The notes below the pieces were generated by a model. It searched no databases. It was not told the DNA's origin and saw nothing but the letters and a program-made list of their open reading frames with translations. This document shows, in pieces, positions 36,110-47,262 of a stretch of DNA of 64,000 bases. The translations under genes were made by a program, and so were the position numbers. Numbering within the stretch: the stretch's first letter is position 1; every line of letters begins with the position of its first letter. Source of the DNA: Nonomuraea deserti (GTDB lineage Bacteria; Actinomycetota; Actinomycetes; Streptosporangiales; Streptosporangiaceae); the NCBI RefSeq assembly GCF_004348685.1, contig NZ_SMKO01000027.1:1-64000 (forward strand), given 5' to 3'.

Positions 36110-37219
36110 CTACTTCGTGCGCAGCACGTCGCCGAGTTTGAGTCGGGCTCCCGTCCGCAGCACCGCGCGCTCGTAGATCTTGGCCCCGAAGGCCAGCACC
36201 GCGAGCACGGCCAGGACCATCGCCGCCATGGACGCGCCCACCTGCCACAGCGGCACCTCGGTCGCCGCCATCCGCACCGGCATGACCATGGACGAGAACG
36301 GCGGGATGTACGACACGACCGTGGCCAGCGTGCCCGTCGCGTCGTTGGTGGCGTAGAAGGCGACGAAGTACGTGATCATGACGAGCATGGTCAGCGGCGT
36401 CAGCACCGAGCCCACCTCCTCCTGCCGCGAGACCAGCGACCCGAAGGCCGCCGCCAGCGCCGCGAAGAAGGCGTAGCCGAGCACGAACCAGACCAGCACC
36501 GCGGCCACCAGGCCGGGGATGCCGGGCGGGAAGTCGGTGGCGATGCCCGAGGCCATCGCCGAGCCGAGCCCGACGACGAGGATCGTGACCAGGTTGATCA
36601 GGCCGAGCGTGCCCAACCCCAGGATCTTGCCGCCGAGCAGCTGCCACGGCCGCACGGTGGAGAGCAGGATCTCCACGATCCTGCTGCCCTTCTCCTCCAC
36701 CACGCCCATGGCCACCATCATGACCTGGCCCATGATGAGCATGAAAAGCACGAGGACGAGCACCACGGCGATGCCGGCGCGCGCGGACTCGTACCGCGTG
36801 TCGGCGCCCACGGACTGCATCTGCAGTGGCGGGATGGACACCCCGGCGGCGCCGAGCTTGACCTCTCGGTTCACGCTCTGCAGCAGCACGCCGAGCTCAT
36901 CGTCGATCTTCCCGTCCGTCAGCACCTTGGAGCCGTTGACCAGCACCGCGTCCACGTCGCCGTCGAGCACCGCCTGCGTCGCCGCGCCCTCGTCGGGGAA
37001 CGCCCGCCACTCGAACGTCGTGTCCGGCGCGGCGGCCTGCAGCGGCAGCTGCTGGGAGTTGACGGTGCCCAGCGTGTAGGAGTCGTCGCCGCCCAGCACC
37101 TTGGGGGCGAACGAGACCGCCGCCACCAAGAGCGCCGTGATGAGCAGGCCGATGACGAACCCCTTCGTCCGCACCTGCGTCGTGATCTCCCTGCGGGCGA
37201 CCAGCATCAGTCCGTTCAC
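36110..37219 (-). CDS. ABC-2 type permease (NatB-like)
   Basis: 369 aa. N-terminal membrane helix (GFVIGLLITALLVAAVSFAPKV), an extracytoplasmic domain of about 140 residues, then five to six helices including AGIAVVLVLVLFMLIMGQVMMVAMGVVEEKGSRIVEILL, whose EEKxxRI.E.LL signature is typical of Na+-efflux NatB and related exporters. Start overlaps the ATPase stop by 4 bp (ATGA). Likely exports an ion, lipid or peptide together with the ATPase encoded upstream. Confidence 0.92.
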   Translation of the reverse strand: MNGLMLVARREITTQVRTKGFVIGLLITALLVAAVSFAPKVLGGDDSYTLGTVNSQQLPLQAAAPDTTFEWRAFPDEGAATQAVLDGDVDAVLVNGSKVLTDGKIDDELGVLLQSVNREVKLGAAGVSIPPLQMQSVGADTRYESARAGIAVVLVLVLFMLIMGQVMMVAMGVVEEKGSRIVEILLSTVRPWQLLGGKILGLGTLGLINLVTILVVGLGSAMASGIATDFPPGIPGLVAAVLVWFVLGYAFFAALAAAFGSLVSRQEEVGSVLTPLTMLVMITYFVAFYATNDATGTLATVVSYIPPFSSMVMPVRMAATEVPLWQVGASMAAMVLAVLAVLAFGAKIYERAVLRTGARLKLGDVLRTK

Positions 37220-38112
37220 GCCACGGCCTCCTTGAAGATCTCGGTGAGGCTCGGCTGCTCGGCCCCGAAGTGTTCGACCCGCCCCGCCTTCACGGCGCGA
37301 CGCAGGATCTCCTGGTCGTCACCGCCGGTGGCGCGCAGGGTGTGCCGGTCGCCATCGACGGTGACCGTGCCCGGCAGGCCGTCCGCCCAGCCCGGCGCGG
37401 GGTTCCTGACGACCACGCGCAGCTCGTTCCGCTCGGCCGCCCGCAGGTCGGCCACCGCGCCCTCGGCGACCATCCGCCCGGCCGAGACGATGCCCACGGA
37501 GTCGCACAGCCGCTCCACCAGCTCCAGCTGGTGGCTGGAGAAGATCACCGGCACGCCGCCCCTGCACCGCTCCTGCAGCACCGTGGCCAGCGCGTCGACC
37601 GCGATCGGGTCGAGCCCGGAGAACGGCTCGTCCAGGATGAGCAGCTCGGGGTCGTGCACCAGGGCCACGGCGAGCTGCACCCGCTGCTGGTTGCCCAGCG
37701 AGAGGGCCTGCACGGCGTCGTTCTTGCGCTCGGTCAGCCCGAGCTGCTCGAGCAGGTCGTCGGTGGCCTTCGTGACGGCCGTCGCGCTCATCCCGTGCAG
37801 GCGGCCGAAGTACTCGATCTGCTCGGCGACCCGCATCTTCTGGTACAGACCGCGCTCCTCCGGCATGTAGCCGAAGCGCCGGCGGTCGTCTGGCGAGAGC
37901 GGCGCGCCCCGCAGGGTCACCGAGCCGGAGTCCGCCTGGAGCACGCCCATCACGATGCGCATCGTCGTGGTCTTGCCCGCGCCGTTCGCGCCGACGAACC
38001 CGAACATCTCGCCCGGCCGTACGGCGAAGCTGATCCCGTCCAAGGCGATCTTGGCGGCTGGGGCGCCGGGGCCGCCCGCGAAACGCTTGCGCAGCTCGTT
38101 GATCTCGAGCAT
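37216..38112 (-). CDS. ABC transporter ATP-binding protein (NatA-like)
   Basis: 298 aa. Walker A GANGAGKTTTMRI (about residues 40-52), signature LSLGNQQRVQLAVAL, Walker B ELLILDEPFSGLDP and H-loop FSSHQ. The variant signature with NQQR matches the NatA/DrrA-like group. ATG 38112 is favoured over ATG 38139 because AAGGAG sits 8 bases upstream. First gene of a leftward unit: ATPase, permease, histidine kinase. Confidence 0.94.
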   Translation of the reverse strand: MLEINELRKRFAGGPGAPAAKIALDGISFAVRPGEMFGFVGANGAGKTTTMRIVMGVLQADSGSVTLRGAPLSPDDRRRFGYMPEERGLYQKMRVAEQIEYFGRLHGMSATAVTKATDDLLEQLGLTERKNDAVQALSLGNQQRVQLAVALVHDPELLILDEPFSGLDPIAVDALATVLQERCRGGVPVIFSSHQLELVERLCDSVGIVSAGRMVAEGAVADLRAAERNELRVVVRNPAPGWADGLPGTVTVDGDRHTLRATGGDDQEILRRAVKAGRVEHFGAEQPSLTEIFKEAVA

Positions 38113-38242
38113 CAGGTCATCTCCTTCATCATGGGTCAATCATGGCTTTCACCCGTTTCTTCGAGCCAGTCGCCGGAATCACAGGTGCGATATGGATCCC
38201 GCGTCCGATGTCGATGACATTTGTCACGAGTACGCTGAGGCC

Positions 38243-38833
38243 ATGACGCGCGCCGACAAGGACAAGCCGGTCGTCCTCTCCCGCATCTACACCCGCACGG
38301 GCGACGACGGCACCACCACGCTGAGCGACATGAGCCCCGCCCCGAAGACCGATCTCCGGCTCGCGGCCTACGCCGACGTGGAAGAGGCCAACGCCCACCT
38401 GGGGGTCGCGCTCTCGCACGGCACCCTGCCCGCCGACCTGGTGGAGGTGCTCGTACGCGTCCAGAACGAGCTCTTCGACCTGGGAGCCGACCTGGCCACG
38501 CCGGTCGTGGCGAACCCCGACTTCCCGCCGCTGCGGGTGGAGCAGTCGTACATCGACTGGCTGGAGACGCAGTGCGACCGCTACAACGCCGGCCTCAAGC
38601 CGCTGCGCAGCTTCATCCTGCCCGGCGGCGACCCCGCCACTGCGGCGCTGCACGTCGCCAGGGTCACGGTGCGCAGAGCCGAGCGTACGGCCTGGGCCGC
38701 GCTCCAGGCGCACGACGACATGAACGTGTTGACGGCGAAATACCTCAACCGGCTGTCCGACCTGCTCTTCATCGCCTGCCGGGTCGCCCACGGGGGCAAC
38801 GAGATCCTCTGGAAGCCGGGCGGCACCCGCTGA
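38243..38833 (+). CDS. Cob(I)yrinic acid a,c-diamide/cob(I)alamin adenosyltransferase, PduO type
   Basis: 196 aa. Transfers the adenosyl group of ATP to cob(I)alamin to make coenzyme B12. N-terminal ATP-binding RIYTRTGDDGTTTL (about residues 14-27), central YADVEEANAHLGVA and the conserved helix VARVTVRRAERTAWAAL with LNRLSDLLFIACR near the end mark the PduO/MMAB family. ATG 38243 is the family-consistent start. It would provide cofactor for methylmalonyl-CoA mutase, consistent with mce in the window. Divergent from the ABC unit. Confidence 0.94.
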   Translation: MTRADKDKPVVLSRIYTRTGDDGTTTLSDMSPAPKTDLRLAAYADVEEANAHLGVALSHGTLPADLVEVLVRVQNELFDLGADLATPVVANPDFPPLRVEQSYIDWLETQCDRYNAGLKPLRSFILPGGDPATAALHVARVTVRRAERTAWAALQAHDDMNVLTAKYLNRLSDLLFIACRVAHGGNEILWKPGGTR

Positions 38834-38903
38834 ACGCAGCCGTCAGGCCGTGAGGCGCAGGAGTGCTGAGGCGCTGGAGTGCTTGGACGCTCAGGCGCTG
38901 CGG

Positions 38904-39284
38904 TCAGGCGACGTCCAGATAGGCGCTCGGCGGCGCCGACTCCAACCAGGCGAGAAAGCCCGTCAGCGCGTCGGCGCTCATCGCGATGGACACGCCGTGC
39001 GTGCTCCCGCTGAGATCCACCGCGAACATCCCGCCCTCGATCTCGCGGCGGGGAGAAACAACAAGGCCGCGCCTCGCGATAGCGTGGCGCGGCCTCAGTC
39101 GGACACCCAGAAGCGGGATCCAGTGGAGCTCCCCGTCGGCGTAGCGGGCTACGCCGCTCTGCCAGGCCCGCTCCCCCACCCGCAGTCGACAGGGCACGCT
39201 GCCACGCGAGCGGGTCAGCGTGACCCAGCGCAGGACCACGAGGGCGGCGAACAGCACCAGGACAATCACAACCGTCGCCATCAT
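38904..39284 (-). CDS. DUF2550 family membrane protein
   Basis: 126 aa. One N-terminal transmembrane helix (TVVIVLVLFAALVVLRWVTL) followed by a small beta-rich domain with SVPCRLRVG, GVARYADGELHWIPL and RRGLVVSPRREIEGG. It follows atpC by 27 bp; this neighbourhood is standard in actinobacteria. Function unknown. Likely read from the end of the atp operon. Confidence 0.9.
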   Translation of the reverse strand: MMATVVIVLVLFAALVVLRWVTLTRSRGSVPCRLRVGERAWQSGVARYADGELHWIPLLGVRLRPRHAIARRGLVVSPRREIEGGMFAVDLSGSTHGVSIAMSADALTGFLAWLESAPPSAYLDVA

Positions 39285-39311
39285 GCCGCCCCCTGCGCCC
39301 CGTTTGGAATA

Positions 39312-39713
39312 TTAAACCTCTTCGCCCGCCGCGCGGAGCCGAGCCCTGGCGCGCTTGGCCTCGATCGCCGCGTCGGCGTCTTCCTGGTTGGCCTCGATCG
39401 AGGCCTGGGCCCGGTCGAGAGCGTCACGGGCCGCCGCGACGTCGACCTCGGAACCGAGCTCGGCCACCTCGGCGAGCACCGACACCTCGTCGTCGGCCAC
39501 GGAGATGAAGCCCCCGTGCACGGCCGCCGCGAGATCGCCCTCGCCTTCCCGCTTGATGCGCAGCACGCCGCCCTCGACGAGGACGCCGAGCACAGGTGCG
39601 TGTTGCGGCATAATACCGATCTCGCCGTCCACGGTCTTGGCAATCACCATGTCGGCCTCGCCCGACCAGATCTCACGCTCGGGTGAGACAACCCCTACGC
39701 GTAGCTTCGCCAC
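39312..39713 (-). CDS. atpC: ATP synthase epsilon subunit
   Basis: 133 aa. N-terminal beta-sandwich (LRVGVVSPEREIWSGEADMVIAKTVDGEIGIMPQHAPVLG, in parts) and a C-terminal helical hairpin (DALDRAQASIEANQEDADAAIEAKRARARLR). Part of the F1 central stalk, inhibitory to hydrolysis in actinobacteria. ATG 39713 has AAGGAAC upstream. Last subunit gene of the operon; the unusually wide 131-bp gap before it holds a hairpin and direct repeats. Confidence 0.96.
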   Translation of the reverse strand: MAKLRVGVVSPEREIWSGEADMVIAKTVDGEIGIMPQHAPVLGVLVEGGVLRIKREGEGDLAAAVHGGFISVADDEVSVLAEVAELGSEVDVAAARDALDRAQASIEANQEDADAAIEAKRARARLRAAGEEV

Positions 39714-39736
39714 TTGTGTAGGTTCCTTTCCGATCA

Positions 39737-39833
39737 GGTGGTGGCACGGCGGGCGGCCGTACCACCACCGTAGGTCCGGGCTCGCAGAACTCGCCCTCTA
39801 GGTAGGTCCGGGCTCGCAGAGCTCGCCCTTCGA
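39737..39833 (-). promoter_or_regulatory. Hairpin and 32-bp direct repeats between atpD and atpC
   Basis: A 13-bp stem with one mismatch (39737-39749 with 39757-39769, loop 7) is followed directly by two 32-bp direct repeats (39770-39801 and 39802-39833) that differ at a few positions. Transcription runs right to left, so the repeats precede the hairpin, and atpC follows 23 bp later. Could be an RNA processing, pausing or attenuation site that lowers epsilon expression, or a mobile repeat that landed there. Confidence 0.6.
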
Positions 39834-39844
39834 CTGGGGGCGAT

Positions 39845-42197
<2,353 letters not shown>

Positions 42198-42200
42198 GAC

Positions 42201-43847
42201 CTACTTCTCCGCCCGACGGACGACCTTCTTGATCTTTTCCTGGCCGACCTCTTCGGCCTCCAGCGGCGCCACCGGCTCGTCCTTGACCAGCAGCTCGCCC
42301 GTGGAGGTGGTGAAGCCCTTCTTGAACTCCGTGATGGCGTCCTTCAGCGCGGTCACCGTGTCGTCGGTGAGCTCGTTGGTCTCGCGGATGGTGTCGAGGA
42401 TGCCCTTGTGCGAGGACTGCAGGAAGTCGAGGAACTCCGTCTCGAAACGCCGCACGTCGTCGACCGGCACCTCGTCGAGCTCGCCGGTGGTGCCGGCCCA
42501 CACCGACACGACCTGCCGCTCCACGGGGAACGGTTCGTACTGGGGCTGCTTGAGCAGCTCCACCAGGCGCTGACCGCGTTCGAGCTGGGCCTTGGAGGCC
42601 GCGTCGAGGTCGGACGCGAACGCCGCGAAGGCCTCCAGGTCGCGATACTGCGACAGCGACAGCTTCAGCGTGCCCGCGACCTTACGCATGGCCTTGACCT
42701 GCGCGGAACCACCGACTCGGGACACCGAGATGCCGACGTTGATGGCCGGGCGCACACCCGCGTTGAACAGGTCGGTCTCGAGGAAGCACTGACCGTCGGT
42801 GATGGAGATGACGTTGGTCGGGATGAACGCCGACACGTCGTTGCCCTTGGTCTCGATGACCGGCAGGCCCGTCATCGAGCCGCCGCCCATGTCGTCGGAG
42901 AGCTTGGCGCAGCGCTCCAGGAGCCTCGAGTGGAGGTAGAAGACGTCGCCGGGGAAGGCCTCGCGGCCCGGAGGGCGACGCAGCAGCAGGGACACGGCGC
43001 GGTAGGCGTCGGCCTGCTTGGTCAGGTCGTCGAAGACGATCAGAACGTGCTTGCCCTGGTACATCCAGTGCTGGCCGATGGCCGAGCCGGTGTAGGGGGC
43101 AAGGTATTTGTAGCCGGCCGGGTCGGAGGCGGGGGCGGCCACGATCGTGGTGTATTCGAGCGCGCCGGCCTCCTCCAGGCGGGCCTTGACCTGCGCGATC
43201 GTCGAGCCCTTCTGGCCGACCGCGACGTAGACGCAGCGGACCTGCTTCTCGGGGTCGCCCGACGCCCAGGCCTCGCGCTGGTTGAGGATCGTGTCGACCG
43301 CGATCGCCGTCTTGCCGGTGCCGCGGTCGCCGATGATCAGCTGGCGCTGGCCGCGGCCGATGGGCGTCATGGCGTCGATCGCCTTGATGCCGGTCTGCAG
43401 CGGCTGCTTCACCGGCTGCCGCTGGACGACCGAGGGGGCCTGCAGTTCGAGGGCACGGGTGCGCTCGGCCTGGATGGCGCCCTTGCCGTCGAGCGGGTTG
43501 CCCAGGGGGTCGACCACGCGACCGAGGAAGTCGTCACCGACGGGCACGGACAGGACCTCGCCCGTCCTGCGGACCGTCTGGCCCTCCTCGATGCCGCTGA
43601 AGTCGCCCAGAATAACGGCACCGATCTCGCGGGTGTCGAGGTTAAGTGCCAGACCGCGCGTGCCGCCCTCGAACTCGAGCAGTTCGTTCGCCATCGCCGA
43701 GGGAAGGCCGGAGACATGGGCAATGCCGTCGCCGGCGTCGACGACGGTCCCGATCTCCTCGCGCGCGGCGCCTTCCGGTTCGTACGCCTGGACGAAGCGC
43801 TCAAGCGCGTCCCGGATCTCGTCCGGCCGGATCGTAAGCTCCGCCAT
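42201..43847 (-). CDS. atpA: ATP synthase alpha subunit
   Basis: 548 aa, with the long C-terminal extension found in actinobacteria ([27 protein letters not shown]), which in mycobacteria suppresses ATP hydrolysis. Walker [25 protein letters not shown]-type [16 protein letters not shown], and the alpha signature [20 protein letters not shown] 43847 begins [18 protein letters not shown]. Confidence 0.97.
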   Translation of the reverse strand: MAELTIRPDEIRDALERFVQAYEPEGAAREEIGTVVDAGDGIAHVSGLPSAMANELLEFEGGTRGLALNLDTREIGAVILGDFSGIEEGQTVRRTGEVLSVPVGDDFLGRVVDPLGNPLDGKGAIQAERTRALELQAPSVVQRQPVKQPLQTGIKAIDAMTPIGRGQRQLIIGDRGTGKTAIAVDTILNQREAWASGDPEKQVRCVYVAVGQKGSTIAQVKARLEEAGALEYTTIVAAPASDPAGYKYLAPYTGSAIGQHWMYQGKHVLIVFDDLTKQADAYRAVSLLLRRPPGREAFPGDVFYLHSRLLERCAKLSDDMGGGSMTGLPVIETKGNDVSAFIPTNVISITDGQCFLETDLFNAGVRPAINVGISVSRVGGSAQVKAMRKVAGTLKLSLSQYRDLEAFAAFASDLDAASKAQLERGQRLVELLKQPQYEPFPVERQVVSVWAGTTGELDEVPVDDVRRFETEFLDFLQSSHKGILDTIRETNELTDDTVTALKDAITEFKKGFTTSTGELLVKDEPVAPLEAEEVGQEKIKKVVRRAEK

Positions 43848-43871
43848 CTCTACTCTGTCTCCCTATTCGCC

Positions 43872-44681
43872 TTAGCCGGCCAACCGGCGGCGGACTTCTT
43901 CGATTCGTCCCACAATGGTGGTGTCGATGATCTCGTCGCCGATGCGGACCGAGAACCCACCGAGCACTCGCTTGTCCACCTCGACGTTCAGGTGCACGTC
44001 ACGGCCGTAGGAGGTGCGCAGCCACGCCATCAAGCGCTCGCGCTGCGCGTCGGTCAGCTCGACCGCCGTGCGCACCACCGCCACGAGGCGCCGGCGCTGC
44101 TCTGCCACGAGGTGCCCGACCCCTTCGAGGCCCGACTCCAGGCTACGCCCCCGCGGGTGCAGCACCAGCTGGCTGATCAGGCGCAGGCTCGTGGGGGCGA
44201 CCTTGCCGTCGAGCAGCCGGCTCAGCAGCTCCTGCTTGCCGGCCTCCGGCGCTCCCGCGTCGGTGAGGGCCCGGCGCAGCTCCGGGTTGGCCGCGACGAT
44301 GCGGCCGAAGCGGAAGAGCTCGTCCTCCACCTCGTCGAGCCGCGACTGGCCCTCCGCCTCCGCGGCCGCGGCGGCGACGCCGAGCCGTTCGAGCACGTCG
44401 GCCAGGTCACCGGCGCGCGACCACCGCGCCGAGACCGCGGTCTCGGCAGTGGCCAGCGCCGCTTCGCTGACCTTGCCGTCGAGCAGCGAGCGGATCGTGC
44501 CCGCCTTCTGCTCGCCCGGCCTGGACGGGTCGGACAGGGCACGGCGCAGGCCGTGCTCGCGGTCGAGCAGGTCCGCGACCGCGAACAGCTCGTCGGAGAG
44601 CGTGCCGAGGTCGGCACTGCCGGCGACCGCGTTGAACCGCTCCTCGACCTCGGCCAGCGACGCCCTGCTCAGGCCCCTCAT
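43872..44681 (-). CDS. atpH: ATP synthase delta subunit
   Basis: 269 aa, longer than the roughly 180 aa of most bacteria but normal for actinobacteria. The N-terminal half is helical (LSDELFAVADLLDREHGLRRAL); the C-terminal half is the OSCP domain (VVRTAVELTDAQRERLMAWL, GGFSVRIGDEIIDTTIVGRIEEVRRRL). Links F1 to the b subunit. Start overlaps the atpF stop by one base (TAATG). Confidence 0.96.
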   Translation of the reverse strand: MRGLSRASLAEVEERFNAVAGSADLGTLSDELFAVADLLDREHGLRRALSDPSRPGEQKAGTIRSLLDGKVSEAALATAETAVSARWSRAGDLADVLERLGVAAAAAEAEGQSRLDEVEDELFRFGRIVAANPELRRALTDAGAPEAGKQELLSRLLDGKVAPTSLRLISQLVLHPRGRSLESGLEGVGHLVAEQRRRLVAVVRTAVELTDAQRERLMAWLRTSYGRDVHLNVEVDKRVLGGFSVRIGDEIIDTTIVGRIEEVRRRLAG

Positions 44682-45232
44682 TAACGCACCGCCTGCGCGT
44701 TGGAGCTTTCCAGCTCGTCGAGGAACCGGTCGACGATGCGGCTCTGCCGCGCTTCGTCCTCGAGGGACTCGCCGACGATGCGGCCGGCCAGGTCGGTCGA
44801 CAGGCGGCCGATCTCCGCGCGGAGCTGGGCGAAGGCCGCCTGGCGGTCCGCCTCGATCTGCGCGTGCGCGGCCTCGACGAGACGCCGGGCCTCGGCCTGG
44901 GCCTCCTCGCGGAGCTCCGCCTTGATCTGCGCGGCCTGCTCGCGAGCCTCCTCGCGCAGCCTGGCCGCCTCCTGCCTGGCCTCGGCCAGCTGGTCGCGGT
45001 ATTCCTGCTGCAGGACCTGCGCCTGGGCCTGCGCTTCTTCCGCCCTCTTGATGCCGCCCTCGATCGCGTCCGTACGCTCGGCCAGCGTCTTCTGGATGCG
45101 CGGGACGAGGATTCTGCCGACGACGAAGAGGACGACGAGGAAGGAGAAGATGCCGACGACGAGCTCGTACGTGTGCGGGATGAGGGGGTTGGCGCCCTCC
45201 TCCTGCGCGAGGAGCGTAGCTGCCATAGTCAT
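44681..45232 (-). CDS. atpF: ATP synthase b subunit
   Basis: 183 aa. One N-terminal membrane helix (ELVVGIFSFLVVLFVVGRILVPRI) followed by a long charged helix rich in Ala, Glu, Arg and Gln that forms the peripheral stalk. ATG 45232 has AAAGG upstream; ATG 45226 is an alternative two codons on. Confidence 0.96.
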   Translation of the reverse strand: MTMAATLLAQEEGANPLIPHTYELVVGIFSFLVVLFVVGRILVPRIQKTLAERTDAIEGGIKRAEEAQAQAQVLQQEYRDQLAEARQEAARLREEAREQAAQIKAELREEAQAEARRLVEAAHAQIEADRQAAFAQLRAEIGRLSTDLAGRIVGESLEDEARQSRIVDRFLDELESSNAQAVR

Positions 45233-45261
45233 GGATGCAGCCTTTCGTCAGGTGGGGACCG

Positions 45262-45504
<243 letters not shown>

Positions 45505-45563
45505 TTACTGGACGGCCGGTGAAGCGGAGTCTCACCGGTCTGGCTTGTGCCGGTCTGTGCTTC

Positions 45564-46361
45564 TCAGTGATCCGGGTGCAACGAGCCGCCGATGTACATC
45601 GCGGCCAGCATCGCGAAGAGGAACGCCTGCAGATACTGGATGAAGATCTCCAGGCCCGTGAGCAGAATGGTCATCACCACACCCACGACGCCGACGGGCG
45701 CGCCGAGCGGGGTCAGATTCCCGAACAGGAACCAGAAGCCCACCATGCTGAAGAAGGCCAGCAGCATGTGGCCGGCGAACATGTTCGCGAACAGTCGCAC
45801 CGCGTGCGTGAAGGGCGCGATGATCATGTTCGAGAGGAACTCGATCGGGGCCAGCAGCAAGTAGATCGGCTTCGGCAGCCCCGGGGGGAACATCATGTTC
45901 TTGAAGTAACCGATGCCGCCCTGGTGCTTGATGCCCAGGTAGACCTTGAGGCCGTAGATCAGGAGCGCGAGCACGGCCGGGAAGGCGATGTGCGAGGCGA
46001 CGGGGAACTGGAGCACCGGGACGACGCCCATGAGGTTCCAGACCAGCACCAGGAAGAACACGCTGACCAGCAGGCCCATCCACCGGTCGGCGTCCTTGCC
46101 CAGGAAGGGCCGCGCGACCTGGTCGCGGACGAACATGTAGCCGAGCTCGACGGCGTTCTGGGCGCCCCTCGGCACGAGCTTGGGCTTGGCGAAGGCCGCC
46201 CAGCACACCCCGATCACGAGAACGGCGCTGAGAACGGCCAGCAGCACCGGCTTGGTGAACCAGTCGACCCCGGGGATGATGGGGGGCAGGTTGAACAGCT
46301 CGTCTGGCGTAGGCGCCCCGAATTGGTCGCCAGGGGGAGCGAGGACCGTCAGCGCATTCAC
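45564..46361 (-). CDS. atpB: ATP synthase a subunit
   Basis: 265 aa. Five to six membrane helices; helix 4 contains the essential Arg in FTHAVRLFANMFAGHMLL, and the last helix ends FIQYLQAFLFAMLAAMYIGGSLHPDH. Forms the proton half-channels with subunit c. GTG 46361 has GAAGGGAA upstream. The gap to atpE holds a short inverted repeat CCGGTGA/TCACCGG. Confidence 0.96.
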   Translation of the reverse strand: MNALTVLAPPGDQFGAPTPDELFNLPPIIPGVDWFTKPVLLAVLSAVLVIGVCWAAFAKPKLVPRGAQNAVELGYMFVRDQVARPFLGKDADRWMGLLVSVFFLVLVWNLMGVVPVLQFPVASHIAFPAVLALLIYGLKVYLGIKHQGGIGYFKNMMFPPGLPKPIYLLLAPIEFLSNMIIAPFTHAVRLFANMFAGHMLLAFFSMVGFWFLFGNLTPLGAPVGVVGVVMTILLTGLEIFIQYLQAFLFAMLAAMYIGGSLHPDH

Positions 46362-46428
46362 GCGGCGTTCCCTTCAACGTCGTAGTGGATCACAAGAGTT
46401 TCCTCAGCGAAGCGGTTGCTGCTCCGGG

Positions 46429-46644
46429 CTAGCGACCGAACTTCCGGTAGACCAGGTAGCCGCCGAGCACAACCCCCAGGACAACGCCTATGGGGAAGAA
46501 CGCGGACATGTCCAACCACCGGTCCAGCAACCATCCGAGGCCGCCGTAGATAGCCATCCCGGCGAGTAGATAGCTGGGGACTGACCACATGGCGTCGGCG
46601 AAGTCGCGACCGTCTTCTTCGGGTCGGCGTTCCTGTGCGCTCAT
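46429..46644 (-). CDS. AtpZ/AtpI-like small membrane protein
   Basis: 71 aa with two membrane helices: SYLLAGMAIYGGLGWLLDRWL and FFPIGVVLGVVLGGYLVY. The GWLLDRWL motif between them is typical of AtpZ, proposed to aid c-ring assembly or ion uptake together with AtpI. Ends RKFGR. The 66-bp gap to the atpI-like gene holds nothing else seen. Confidence 0.88.
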   Translation of the reverse strand: MSAQERRPEEDGRDFADAMWSVPSYLLAGMAIYGGLGWLLDRWLDMSAFFPIGVVLGVVLGGYLVYRKFGR

Positions 46645-46709
46645 CGCGGGGCCGACGATAGCAGGCGAACAGAGGACTAGTCATATCGGACCCCGTCCGG
46701 GCGAGCGCG

Positions 46710-47132
46710 TCATGCGTCGCCCTTTCCCGGAACTCCGGCGTCGGGGTCGACGTAAAGCATCTTGGTCTTCACGAAGGCACGGACCTCGAAGCCCGTCCAC
46801 ACGAGGGTGCAGACCACGACAGACCAGGCGAAAGCTTGCGTGTTCCAGGCCGTGGTGTCACGGAAGGCGGACAGCACGGCCATGATGGCCAGGACCTTGA
46901 CGAGATAGCTGACCATCGCGGCGATCGCCATCATCTGCGGGGAGACCCTGGCGGCGTAGGACACCACCGCGACGCTGATGCTGAAGAAGATCCCGACGAG
47001 CAGGGCACCCATGGCCGCGCCGAGCGCACCCTTGCCTCCCGCCGCCAGGAAAGCGACCAGGACGGTGACCACCCCAACCGCAGAGGTCGGAATCGCGGCG
47101 CTTTTGAGTACGCGCACGTCATTGGCCTGCAT
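46710..47132 (-). CDS. atpI: AtpI-like membrane protein
   Basis: 140 aa, four membrane helices (SAVGVVTVLVAFLAAGG, ALGAAMGALLVGIFFSISVAVVSY, MVSYLVKVLAIMAVLSAF, FAWSVVVCTLVWTGFEVRAFV). First gene of the atp operon; matches the AtpI/ATP synthase protein I position in actinobacteria. ATG 47132 has GGAG 7 bases upstream. The Rex-like site at 47203-47220 lies in its upstream region. Confidence 0.88.
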   Translation of the reverse strand: MQANDVRVLKSAAIPTSAVGVVTVLVAFLAAGGKGALGAAMGALLVGIFFSISVAVVSYAARVSPQMMAIAAMVSYLVKVLAIMAVLSAFRDTTAWNTQAFAWSVVVCTLVWTGFEVRAFVKTKMLYVDPDAGVPGKGDA

Positions 47133-47202
47133 CGGTGCTCCATCAGCCTGTTGTCAAGCGAGCGTTTGCTACCTCCAGAACCAGTGCGTCTGGAGTCCCT
47201 GC

Positions 47203-47220
47203 TCGTGAAAGATATCACAA
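47203..47220. promoter_or_regulatory. Rex-like operator upstream of the atp operon
   Basis: TCGTGAAAGATATCACAA matches the Rex operator consensus I recall, TTGTGAANNNNTTCACAA, at 12 of 14 defined positions. It ends 71 bp before the atpI start codon, in the promoter region. Rex senses the NADH/NAD+ ratio; the atp operon is a reported Rex target in Streptomyces, from memory. Confidence 0.6.
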
Positions 47221-47262
47221 GCTCACGGAAGACCGCTTTTACCTGCCGTTTCTAGTTCGCGA

